From contig VDFB02252616.1 in assembly GCA_007258455.2 (NCBI GenBank), positions 118,394,552-118,458,551 on the forward strand: a DNA stretch of 64,000 bases. Reading direction: 5' to 3'. This DNA comes from Sequoia sempervirens (taxonomy: Eukaryota; Streptophyta; Pinopsida; Cupressales; Cupressaceae). Below the pieces are notes generated by a model. The model had not been told where the DNA came from and did no database searches. It was given only the letters and a program-made list of their open reading frames with translations. Made by a program: the position numbers and the translations under genes. Positions 35,408-45,460 of the stretch are shown here, piece after piece. Each line of letters starts with the position of its first letter. Position 1 is the stretch's first letter.

Positions 35408-36120
35408 GACATTAGAGAGATAGAGAAGAGGGGGAGAGAGGGAGAGAAGAGATGATGATAGATAGGATGTACAAAAGGGAGAGAAAGAAAATGGGGAGAC
35501 TAGGGAGAGTGATATGTAGAAAGGGAGAGAGAGAGAAGAAGATAGGGGAGAGAGGGAGAGATAGCTCAATATATATAGAGGGAGAGGGAGAGACATAGAA
35601 AGGGGGTGATATAGAGAGATAGAGGGGGATGGTGAGAGATAGAGAGAGATAGAGATATATGGGAAGAGAAAGAGATAAAGATATATGGGAAGAGAAAGGA
35701 AGAGAGGTGGAGATAGAGAATCGATGGATAGGGGGGATAGGGAGGGAGAGATGGTGAGAGATAGAGAGGGGGCTGGGAGATAGTTGAGAGGGGGAGGGAG
35801 AGAAAGGGATATTGATAGGTAGAGGAGGAGATATAGAGAAGAGAGGAAGAGTCGAGGGAGAGATAGGTTGAAGAGGAAGAGAGAGAAGAGATGGAGATAG
35901 ATAGGTAGGTAGAAAAGGGAGAGAATGAAGAGGCGGAGACTAGGGAGAGCGATATGTAGAAAGGGAGAGAGAGAAGAATATAGGAAAGAGAGGGAGGGAG
36001 AGATGGTGAGAGATAGAGAGGGGGCCGAGAGATAGCTGAGAGGGGGAAGGAGAGAAAGTTGGGATATTGATAAGTAGAGGGAGGAGAGGGAGTGACATAG
36101 ATAGTGGGAGATATAGAGAG
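35408..36120. repeat. 0.7-kb purine (GA/GATA) tract with higher-order duplication
   Basis: The plus strand is overwhelmingly A and G (GAGAGAGG, GATAGA, GGGAGAG words). Longer units recur: a GAGACTAGGGAGAG...GATATGTAGAAAGGGAG block starts at 35496 and again at 35936 (440 bp apart), and an AGATGGTGAGAGATAGAGAGGGGG block occurs near 35750 and 36000. It is therefore a duplicated minisatellite-like array and not a simple dinucleotide repeat. Confidence 0.9.
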
Positions 36121-36290
36121 ATAATTATATTAATTATATTATAATAATTATAATATTAATTTAATATTATAAATTTAGCTAGTATTATAATTTATTAATA
36201 TTATATTAATATTATATTAATATTATAAATTTAGAGAATATTATATAAATATATTAATTATATATAATTTATTATGTAAAATTTAACAAT
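36121..36290. repeat. AT-only tract (TAATATTATA-type)
   Basis: Abuts the GA tract directly. Built of TTAATATTATA/AATTATATTA words with almost no G or C. Confidence 0.85.
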
Positions 36291-36990
36291 ATGGCGCCAC
36301 AATTTTCATTTTAATTGACTGAATCAAAACCTAGCTTGTCAATTGGAGAAGTGAGTCACGTGCCAAGAGGAAAAGTTGTAGGAAGCCTAGGATCGAGCTT
36401 GCTTGGCTGCAAAATTCAAATTTTTGTGATTTGTTTTTCCGTGAAGGCCTCTGTATCTCATACGTCGCCAAAATGGTTCGTATATTTCATCTAAAATTTA
36501 TGAATCTGCCTTTTATATGGGTTTTGATTTGATTTGGTTTGTCTTCAATGTCGGTGGTCCATTATATTGTGTTCATTTCACCTTAGTAACTGTACATTGT
36601 CTGAAACATTTGATTGAATCAACATAGTGCATTCCCAAATGTTATACCGTGGTGTCATGTTTCTTCCTTTTCATACTCGGCCTCATCACTAGGTATTTCA
36701 ATTTTGATATTGTTGGCATTCTTAAATCACATGCTCTTTCCTTATATGGATTCCTTTCAAGTTATGACATTGCATCGAGCATGGAAGATTCATATGCCAC
36801 AAATTCCTCTCCTTACAAAGTTACTTGCTACTATAGTTTAATACTCAACACCTAAAACCACTAAATACCACTCAAAACAAAGCAAACAACGAAAGAATTT
36901 TATCAAATAGTTGACTGCCTTGCTGCTATGGGCTAAAATCCTAAAAAAAGTGCTTTTGAACAAGCTATGGGAAAAAATATTTTAAAGTAT
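36291..36990 (+). other. promoter/5'-UTR-like stretch, gene not identified
   Basis: 36291-36480 is less AT-rich than its surroundings. It contains a G-box CACGTG (about 36357), and ends ...GTCGCCAAAATGG, a good plant start context at 36473, with a GTATAT possible donor eight bases on. The frame closes within 20 codons unless spliced, and I could not find a second exon. It could be a captured first exon or chance. Confidence 0.25.
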
Positions 36991-36994
36991 AATA

Positions 36995-37390
36995 GCGAAA
37001 GCATAGACAAGGTAGTGAACTATTTGGAAAAATGCCTCAAATAATTGTGGTCTCATGGTGATGGAATTCCATGACGAATGCCTATGGCTATGGATTGTCA
37101 TGGCATTCCATCTTCATGAGACTACATTTCTTTGAGGCATTTTTTCAAACAGTTCATTTCCTTGCTATGTTACGACATTTTTCATACATGACTACCAAAG
37201 CATTTTATCAAACAATTCACTGCCTTAATGTTATGGCTAAATGCCTAAAACACGTGCATTCTTTCAGGCATTCCATCACCATGAGACCACATTTATTTGA
37301 GGAATTTTTTCAAATAGTTCACTTCCTTGTATATGGCTTGTCATGACATTCCATCACCATGAGATAACATTTCTTTGAGGCAAGCTCTTG
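36995..37390. pseudogene. PPR motif shards in both orientations
   Basis: About five degraded copies of the PPR segment ARELFEKMPQRNVVSW can be read. On plus at about 37005-37055: ELFGKMPQIIVVSW. On minus at about 37100-37195: MYEKCRNIA, one-base change, ELFEKMPQRNVVS, then TGA. On minus at about 37200-37260, a weaker copy. On minus near 37280-37330: ELFEKIPQINVVSW. On minus near 37350-37380: PQRNVISW. PPR proteins bind organellar RNA. These are fragments only, with frameshifts and inverted order. Confidence 0.6.
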
Positions 37391-37860
37391 GGAATTTTTT
37401 TATTACCTAGAATTATCCTTGAAAAAAAACAAGAAGAGCAAGCTCATTGTTGACAAAAGGCATATATTCAAGGATACCAGCATATGCCTCACTAGAATGA
37501 GAGTCCTCCAATTTTTCAAGAATCACATCTAAAGTATCAAATTCATTCTCGTAAATTTTTCTATTGTCTATTTTATTATTTCCTACACAATCAAGGATGA
37601 AATTCTATTAGCTACAAGTCTATTAATATTCTTAAGAATTTTTGGGCCATGCCTTCTTTGATGACCATCCATTTTACATAGAAAACAAGCATTCAAACCT
37701 CTCAAAACTTCAATATCATGTCTTGTTTGATTATCACTCAATTGAAAGCACAAAATATGTAGAATACACTCATCAAATTTGAGAGATATAAAAACCCTAG
37801 AGTTGAGATGGGGAAGAGTAGACCTTGTTTCTTCCACTTGCAACACATTACACAAAGATT
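37390..37860 (-). pseudogene. unassigned broken reading frame
   Basis: The minus strand gives VLQVEETRSTLPHLNSRVF, KFDECILHILCFQLSDNQT, VLRGLNACFLCKMDGHQRR, then a one-base shift near 37595 and FILDCVGNNKIDNRKIYE, FDTLDVILEKLEDS, AGILEYMPFVNNELALL. Composition is protein-like (mixed helices, Leu/Glu-rich) and continuous across the shift, so it looks like a real but dead gene piece of about 150 residues. I do not recognise the family. It is unrelated to the PPR shards next to it as far as I can see. Confidence 0.4.
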
Positions 37861-37963
37861 TGAGGACTTGAGGGATAAAAGTTCACATCTAAGTAGAGAT
37901 ATTTTAAAATTTTAACCACCTTAACATATAGTTGGCTAAAGCATTACATAGGGTAGACTCAAG

Positions 37964-37968
37964 GGTTC
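37964..37968. other. target-site duplication, left copy (GGTTC)
   Basis: GGTTC directly before the LTR start; repeated at 52901-52905. Confidence 0.88.
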
Positions 37969-40900
37969 TGTTGATGGCGGTTTTGGCACCACAACAATGC
38001 AAGTAGAATATTGCTACTCTGCTTCTCCTGAAAGAGAAAGGAAACACATGGATGCCTTAGCTCCCAAGGTCTTTGTAGTTGGGTCTCAACTGTGCTGATG
38101 TTGCTCAGTGGCCAATGTAACAGTAATATTCAAGGGGCCTGCTGGTGTTAGGATTTTGGATTGTTCTAAGATCAAGCATGAAGTAAATCCTATCCTAACC
38201 AGGGGTTTTAAAGAAATATAAAAAAAGGTAGACCAGGGTTTTGAAACAGAAAAGAACAATAATTCATCCAACCTTAACCAGACTTTGATAACTTCAAGGA
38301 ATTTGCTAACTAAAACTAAAGAACATAATTAACTTGTGATTAACACACAGTATCATTCATTCACAGTGCTGATTTTAACAACTGATTATAAACTACCATT
38401 TAAGTAAAACATAAAATGTGATTTCATTCCTTGAAAGCCTTCAAAATCAAATGATTAACTTTGAGATAAATACCATTTTGGAACACAATATGAGGTGGAT
38501 TTGAATCTGGTTACTTCTACTGTGGGTGAGACAGATAAGCAACATTTACAAATCTGACACAATCACTAGTGTACAGAGAAATCTGTGTCTTCAAACTGCT
38601 TCCATTTATACTAGAAAAACTCAGAAAATACATTATAGCTTATATAGAAATCTAACTATTAACCAAGAAGGAAAGAGAAGCTCTCATTACTGAGAATCAA
38701 GATGCAACTCGATCTCCTTCTGCTAGCTGACTAACTTCTAATAGTTCTAACTCTAAAATAGTACTCTAAACCTAGAAGTTCTGATCTAGAAGTCCGTAAC
38801 ACTAAAATTTTGGAACCCTTTACAAAGAGGCAAGAATGCCATATATACATCCCCCTCCCAAGAAGAATGTCGGTGCCCATTTTTTTAGGGTTTACAAAAT
38901 ATCCCATTGTGTTAGGAAGTTGACACCCATATCTTTAACAAAAGTGGATTCTGCAATAAATACTAATCATGGCTATCTTATGTCAATGAAGATTGTCTCC
39001 TGAGGTGCTCTGTAGATATTTTGTAGCTACCGCACTTATTTTTGGCCTTTGTGTCCATTTTTGACCTCCGGCGGAGCTTCCTTGAGTGCCCCAAAATATT
39101 TCCATTAATGTTAAGCTTCCTCTATCAGTAAACCTCACAGTTGTCCATTTGACTCACGGCTTCATCTTCTCCCTCACTTGGCGCTCTTCCTACTCCAGAT
39201 CCACTCTTCTGCAAACTTTTCAGTGTAGCATAGGCCAATCGGTGAGAGGTTCTAGTGAGCCATAGAGATCATACCGATCTCGCCAGGAGCCTCAGAAAGA
39301 CTGCTTCCTCTTGGCCAGACGAGATGGTGAAATCAAGATCTCTCGGTGAGCTCTATTTCTTTCAGTGGGCCCCTCTTTTGGTCGGCAAGACATCCGCCTT
39401 CAGCAAGATGTTATGGTGAGCGCCAAGAGTTAGAGCGATAAGTTCTTTCATTGGAGGGTTCGTTCTGCATCGGGGAGATATTTTGTTTTGGGGAGACCTT
39501 ATAGTTTCAGGGAGACATCATCCCAAATTACTCTTTTCTTACCGAGCCCCTCCTTGTTGTCAGCATGACCCATATCAGTCGGCGAAACCTCAGGGAAAGA
39601 ACGGTAACCTTCCCTGAAAACCTTCTTAGGCACAATCTCCCTCAGTCGGCGTGACTTCCCGTGGTTGGGGAGACGTTATAGAGCCCTTTTGTTTTCTCGG
39701 CGACGAGCTCACTCTGTTTCGGTGTAGCTCCCCATGGTTGCCTAGACCCTGTGGTGAAAGTATAAACCCTTCGCTGATGCTGCTTCGTTCTATGTCGGGG
39801 AGACTTATTTTCTATGTTGGGACCCTATACCAACATCACAACCTTCTACCAATCCTTGTTGTCAGCGTGACTTTGGATCGTTGGTGAGACATCTCACCAC
39901 ATTCATTTCCTTTCACCAAATTTTGGTGTTGCCGTGACTTATCTTTGTCGGTGAGATGTCCCCTACACATCTCACATCTCGATGAAGACTTCCGCACACT
40001 CACTCTTTGGTCATCGTGACCTACCAATTGTTTTACCGATGATCACCAATGGAATCCCCCTTTGCACTAGTCGGTGATACTTTCTTTCCTCGTTGAGACC
40101 TCTTGGTGGGGAGATAACCCTATGGCGATATAAGAATCCGCCCTTGCTGGGCTTTCCTATCGGTAAGACTCCACCCATTCGCCGAGACATCTTGTAGCAC
40201 GCAAACAACTACCTCGAAGCCACTTCTATCGTCGAGACTTCATTTCATTGGTGGGACATTACATTGAAGGCCCACACTTTCTCTAAAGACATCCTTGTTG
40301 GTGAGAGATAAAGCACTCGGGGAGACCTTCTGCCAAATATATAACTCGGGTCGGCAGGACATCCTACCGAACTTGTTGCATTCATTCTTAGTCTCCCTGA
40401 TATCCTCCTTTTGGCGTGACTTCATTCGGGAAACATCCTTATGTGCACGTCTGGATCCTGCAAAACAAGGTCCCATTAGTTCTCAAAGGAAAATAAGATA
40501 TATCATTATTTATCATGACTCCAATTTTATCAAAAGAAACACAACTTCGGTAGAGGCGGGGTCAAAACCGAATGGGAACACACTCACTAAAACTGGCGGA
40601 ACCGAGACCAAAACTAAAATGGGACAAGAGGGTAAAACTAGACGAAACCCAGCGGAACCAGGATTGGGACAAAATACGACCTAGAAATGACATCCCTCAC
40701 CTCAAAACTGGCGGGGGTGGGGCCAAATGAAAACTGGAACCGGGACTGGAGTCGGGGAGGGAACAAGCCAGGGAAACAATCAACATTTCCAAGTTCACAC
40801 CTTGAACTGACCTCACTCCTGCGAAGAAATGCAAAAAGCAAAGGATGGGAACAAAGCACCAGTGGAGCCAGACCAGAGCGATGAACAAGGCAGAACTGGG

Positions 40901-41589
40901 GTTGTAACCAAAATCTGAACCAGAAACTTCTCCAAGTTTCGAGTTCAGATTCCATTTCGAACCCACCTCCAACGCCATCCAAAAGAGGAGGAAGAAAGGA
41001 ATAGAAAGAGAATGAGGAAAGGGGGAGGACAACCCCATGACAAAGCAAAAAAAGAAACAAAATGAATAGAAACAGGACAAACGGAACAACGCGAACAGAC
41101 GTGCAAGGGAGAAAAGACCAAAGCGGCGGGACCGAGGCCAGGGAAGGACCAAAAATGGAGACTGGAAGAAGTTCCAAGTTCAGAATCCAGTCTAGTTCCT
41201 GGCCCGCCAAAACACAAGAAACTCAAAGCCCAAGGCCGAAAAGAAAACACCTAAGGGAAAGGACACAAACCGACAAAGACCATCGAAGAGCAAAGAAAAG
41301 GCGGGGTCAGACCCGGGACGGGACCAAAATGAGGAACTTGAGAAAGTTAAACATTCTGAACTTGGTCCCAGACCTGACTATGACAAAGAACAAAAGAAAT
41401 GAAAACCAAGGTCTGTCAGAACCGAACCAGGGTTGGAACTAGACCCAAACTTAGAAGGTCCCAGTTCCGCTTCTGATAGAACTTTGAAAGGAAAACGCCT
41501 AATGAAAAAAACCAAAGGCCAAAGGAAAAAGACAAAAGGGTACCTATTTTAATCTAGATTAAAATGGGGTGGTTATGCAAGGCATAACA
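37969..41589 (-). repeat. 3' LTR (3,621 bp)
   Basis: TGTTGATGGCGG...GGCATAACA on the plus strand. Identical ends and order to 49280-52900. It contains the TCGGNGAGAC-type array (39240-40460) and a GGAACCGGGAC-type stretch (40540-41470). Open frames of up to 190 codons in the latter come from its low stop-codon content. Confidence 0.92.
39240..40460 (+). repeat. degenerate TCGGNGAGAC(A/T)TC word array in the LTR
   Basis: About 30 occurrences spaced mostly 30-60 bp, for example GTCGGCAAGACATC, TTGGGGAGACCTT, GTCGGCGTGACTTCC, GTCGGGGAGACTTAT, GTCGGTGAGATGTCC, TCGCCGAGACATC, GTCGGCAGGACATCC. The same array is in the other LTR (50520-51740). Confidence 0.75.
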
Positions 41590-42902
41590 AATGGTGACTA
41601 GGCTGGGAAAATGGTTTAACCATTTTCATGAATCTACAAGATTCAGCTACCCAGAACTCTTGGTTCATGAATATCACAACTCCAATTGGGTCAGTTATAA
41701 CAAGCAAGGTAGAGCTAGAATCTCAAATGTAAGTCTGTCAATGGCTACCCCTAAATCTATGTGTGTGCTTGATTGTGCATCACCCTTTTGTAAATTTTCC
41801 TCATCTTTCGGGCAACAATGTGTAGGATTTGAGCTACATGAGTTGATTTCCTTTTGTGCAATGATATCCTGGGCATTGCTCTGCTGCCAGACAGGCATCC
41901 ATAGCCCCGACAGAGAGACCTCTAATTTTCTCACAACATTGCTCTACTACCAGATAGGCGTCCATAGCCCCGATAGAGATACTGGAGTCACCCATTCATA
42001 TTGAATCCTTTTTTTCTTTTGATAATTCTTTTCTCTTCTTTTGGAGTTTTAGATATTTCATTTAGTTCACTTTTCCTTTCAATATGTCAAATGTTTAACA
42101 TCTGATCTGGGTTGAAAACTACCATGGACCTCATAACAACACTTGGGAATCAGATTTTTCACTCAAATCTTACAACACCATAGTCCTAGGACAAATGTAC
42201 CATTACAAGAGGAGATGATCTTAATTATTTGTGATAGATTCAGGGGAGCTGATGAAGGTTACTTACTTAGCACCTTTTTTCTAAACTTTTCACAACTTTT
42301 ATTGACAACAGGCATGAAACAACGAATTGAGGACAAAATCATCCAATCAGGAAACCTGAAAATATCTAAACCACTTCTCTCCTAATGACCATAGTATGCT
42401 TTAGATAACAGCCAACTACTTTAAGATGGAACAAAACAGATAAACCCCCCAAAAGCAAAACAAAACCAAAAAGCAACAAGCAGAGAAAACACAAAGAACA
42501 GGAGAAGAGAACAAACAAAAAGTGAACTATTTACATAAAGAACAACAAAATATAAACAGAGACTATTTACAAGCAGAAATTACTTATACAAATGGACCGC
42601 TTAGCAAAATTTCAACTTCATGATTCAAAATAGTGTTTGAGAAACTGTTAATTGATAGGTAAGGGGACAAACTCTCTAGTTAAACTACTCAATCGGAAAG
42701 CATTTTCTCCTAAGATCTCAGCAATCTGATAAGGACCTAGCTAGAGTTTGTCAAACTTTTGGTGGCTGCCCTTCTTTTCACTAGCCTTATCCCATAACAG
42801 CACTAGGTCTGATATCCTAAAAACCTTTATCTTGGATCTTTTGTCAAACCATCGTTTGACAATAGCCTGATGCCTAAAGAATTGTTGTAAGGCCATATCT
42901 CT
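41590..42902 (-). other. 3' untranslated region of the element
   Basis: No protein recognised downstream of integrase. A diverged 63-bp tandem duplication begins at 41875 and 41938 (ATTGCTCT-CT-CCAGA-AGGC...CATAGCCCCGA). The plus-strand frame at 41591-42004 overlaps it and is probably fortuitous. Confidence 0.5.
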
Positions 42903-43637
42903 CTACTCTTCCAATTTTAACAAAGTAGCTAACCTGACCTCTATCCTATTATCACTGGAGTAGAATTTTTGCATGAACTCCAGGATAGGTATTTGCAGAT
43001 GGATAGGAAAGACAGGCTCTTGGAAATATACTAGCTTGAATGGTGAGGTGTTTAAGGCAGCCTTAATCCTAGTCCTGTCTGCCCATAATGCGAATCTAAG
43101 TTGGGTGTGCCAGTCTCTAGGGTTATGTTCTAACAATTTCTTAACCACCCCTAAGAGATTCTTATTGGTAGACTCTACAACTCCATTGCCTTGTGGGTAT
43201 AAATTTGAAGAATATTTCAAGACAATCTTGTGATTATATGCCCAAGAAATAAATTCATCAGAAGAAAAGGCGGAACCATTATCACATACCAGAGCGAAAG
43301 GTACCCCAAACCTTGTAGTGATGCATTCAGTGAGGAACTTGATCACCACCTCTGTGGTGTTGTTCTTGCAGGGTATGGCCTCTGTCCACCTCGTGCAGTA
43401 GTCAGTAGCAGTCAAGATGAATTTATGCCTTGCAGTAGAGTTTGGGTTAATAACTCCAATGAAATCCAATGCCCATTGGGCAAAGGGCCTTACCTTGTAG
43501 ATGGACTGCAATGGCATGGCTGCATGACATTCCCTTGGTGAAGAAATATGGCAGATGTGACATGTCCTCGCATGTTGATGGGCATATTTGAACACACAGG
43601 GCCAATAATAACCAGATCGGAGGATCTGGTGTGCCAA
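42903..43637 (-). CDS. integrase core of the large gypsy element (open, no stops in this segment)
   Basis: The 244-residue open segment starts inside the zinc-binding N-domain (ILRSGYYWPCVFKYAHQHARTC, CHIC), then carries WALDFIG (Asp58), VCDNGSAF (Asp119) and NGVVESTNKNL (Glu155). 35 residues separate the second Asp from Glu: DD35E. It ends with SPFKLVYFQEPVFPIHLQIP and the LLKLEE tail. Integrase joins the element's DNA ends to the target. The upstream His pair and frame lie at 43638-43700 in another frame. The triad is intact, unlike RT. Part of a Gag-Pol polyprotein, so the Met at 43637 is not a true start. Confidence 0.88.
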   Translation of the reverse strand: MAHQILRSGYYWPCVFKYAHQHARTCHICHISSPRECHAAMPLQSIYKVRPFAQWALDFIGVINPNSTARHKFILTATDYCTRWTEAIPCKNNTTEVVIKFLTECITTRFGVPFALVCDNGSAFSSDEFISWAYNHKIVLKYSSNLYPQGNGVVESTNKNLLGVVKKLLEHNPRDWHTQLRFALWADRTRIKAALNTSPFKLVYFQEPVFPIHLQIPILEFMQKFYSSDNRIEVRLATLLKLEE

Positions 43638-44341
43638 AAAATCTGCAGACCCATGACCTGTGCCATGTTTCCCATTAAAAATTCAAAAATCACCTGCTTC
43701 GCCTCTTGATTATTGAGGCATCTTAAGTATAGCCCTTCAAAATTCCTCCTGTATAGAAACCCTCCCTTGAACATGTAATGAGAACTCTTCAGTCTTAGTG
43801 CTCTCCTCTGAGTGGCATTCATTCCCTCTGGACACCGGTTATTGAGCATGAAGCAAACGAGATCAGCATACCACGTGTCATTGGAGAAGGACTGAGTAGT
43901 ATATTTTTGACAAATAATGTTGTTATCAGCATCAATCATGGATTGAGATAAACCTGTGCCCCTAACTAATTTCATGGGACATATTTCCAAATCAAATTCT
44001 TCCAAGATGGCCATCCATTTGCCTCTTCTTTCTCCCAGTTCACTCTGCATTAGTAGAGACTTGATAGCAGCATCAGGAACTACAACAATAATTTGGCTTC
44101 GGAGGATGTAATGCCTGAATTTTTTAACAACTCAAACCAGTGCAAAAGCTTGCTTCTCTAGAGGTGGGTATCTGATTTCTACATTTTTGAAGGGAGAACT
44201 CATGAAAGCAATCGGCCTCTCCTCTAACCCCTCTCCTTGTTGAGTTAATACAGCTACACATGAGTGTTCAGAGGCAAAAGAATAAATATAAAACGACCTC
44301 AAATAGTCAGGGCTAGTGAGGATTGGAGCTTCCGAAATGGA
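43638..44341 (-). pseudogene. RNase H domain downstream of RT, partial
   Basis: 44341-44050 reads EAPILTSPDYLRSFYIYSFASEHSCVAVLTQ, then EERPIAFMSSPFKNVEIRYPPLEKQAFALV: the gypsy RNase H with Ser in place of the first catalytic Asp (YSFAS for xDAS). 44050-43490 continues GERRGKWMAILEEFDLEI and a tether to the integrase zinc finger. Stop codons interrupt near 44130. It would degrade RNA in RNA-DNA hybrids. Confidence 0.65.
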
Positions 44342-45139
44342 TCACTTGATGTGAGAAAATGCAGCTTTTGCCTCATCATTCCACTCTATTTTGGCATCCT
44401 TCCTCATCATTTCATTCAAGGGCTTCACGATTTCTGCAAAGCCTGTGATAAACTTCCTCACGAAGTTGATCTTTCCAAAGAAGGATCTCATCTCCTTCTT
44501 GCTTCTTGGCATGGCTATCTTGAGGATGGACTCAACTCGATCTAAGTCGATGGATATTCCTCTTTCAGAAATTATGTGTCCCAAGAGCTTCCCTTCGGAA
44601 ACTTCGAACACACACTTTTTGGGATTTAAAGAGACTCCATATTGAATGCATCTTGGAAGAACTTGGGCTAAATCTGTAGCATGATTCAGTCGGTCCTTGG
44701 AGAACACTGTTAGGTCATCCATGTAAAAAATAATGCATTTTCCAATTAGATCCTTGAAAGCTATGTCCATGGCCCATTGGAAAGTTGCTCCGGCATTTAT
44801 CAGGCAGAATGGCATCCTTCTATATGCAAACATCCCCCACTTGGTAGTGAAAGTTGTCTTCATCCTATCTTCAAAGTTGACCATTACCTGATTTTATCTA
44901 GAGTAACTGTATAAGAATGACATCATTTGTGCTCCATTAACAGTCTGCAATACCTCATCCAGGGAAGGGAGTGGGTGGTTATCCTTTTCGGAGGCTCTAT
45001 TTAGATTTTTGAAGTCAACACACAGCCTAATCTCCCTGCTCTTTTTACGGACTCGAACTAAGTTAGCCACCCAAGTTGAATGGTGCACAGGGAAGATTAT
45101 CCTTGCAGACAGTAGCTTATGGACTTCTTTGTAGATCAA
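44342..45139 (-). pseudogene. reverse transcriptase of the large gypsy element, inactivated
   Basis: 45139-44894: LLSARIIFPVHHSTWVANLV, RVRKKSREIRLCVDFKNLNRA, DNHPLPSLDEVLQ, then FLYSYSR and TAA where FLDGFSGY is expected, so the first catalytic Asp is Tyr and a stop follows. 44884-44342: TTKWGMFAYRRMPFCLINAGATF, FYMDDLTVFS (YMDD intact at residues 54-57 of this segment), ISLNPKKCVFE-like GVSLNPKKCVFEV, GKLLGHIISERGI, and the connection WNDEAKAAFSHIK. Domain order and length are normal. The catalytic change and stop make this copy unable to copy RNA. Confidence 0.88.
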
Positions 45140-45460
45140 TGGTTCAATTAGAGCATTGACAGGGCACTACCTCTGTCAGAAGGGTTTAGCTTTGGGCTTC
45201 AAGGGAATGGTGTGAGTCATAACCGAAGCATCAAATGTCTAGAGGTCCTCATACCCCCAGGCTATCGCAGAAATATATTTTTTTAGTGCCCTCAATATGT
45301 CTTCTTTAATTGCTTCAGGGTAGGCCTTCCCTATATAGACATTCCTTTCAGGGCCAGAGTTGGCCAAGTTAACTGTTTCATATTCTCCTCCCTTTTCTTC
45401 AGCTGATGTCTTCTCTCGAGCCCTCGGATCTGAGTCAAAAATTCTCTCTAGAGCCACCAT
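45140..45460 (-). pseudogene. RT N-terminal extension/linker
   Basis: MVALERIFDSDPRAREKTSAEE, YETVNLANSGPERNVYIG and LRALKKYISAIAWGYEDL match the linker (V-LE-x-FD ... INLG ... LLKEYxDVFAWSYEDL) that precedes RT in Tat-type proteins. A stop ends the open frame at about 45239; the KPV-type junction to RT is degraded. Confidence 0.6.

Noticed and set aside
35369..35596. minus-strand Ser/Leu/Pro-rich frame
   Set aside because: Translation of the GA tract complement (CTCTCC), low complexity.
36121..36290. replication origin or matrix attachment region
   Set aside because: AT-only composition alone is not evidence; no supporting motif.
40638..41210. 190-codon minus-strand open frame in the LTR
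   Set aside because: Overlapping frames of similar length are open too, the peptide is Phe/Leu/Ser-rich low complexity and the block has few stop-forming words. Treated as compositional.
41591..42004. 137-codon plus-strand frame
   Set aside because: Antisense to the element's 3' region, covers a tandem duplication, no motif.
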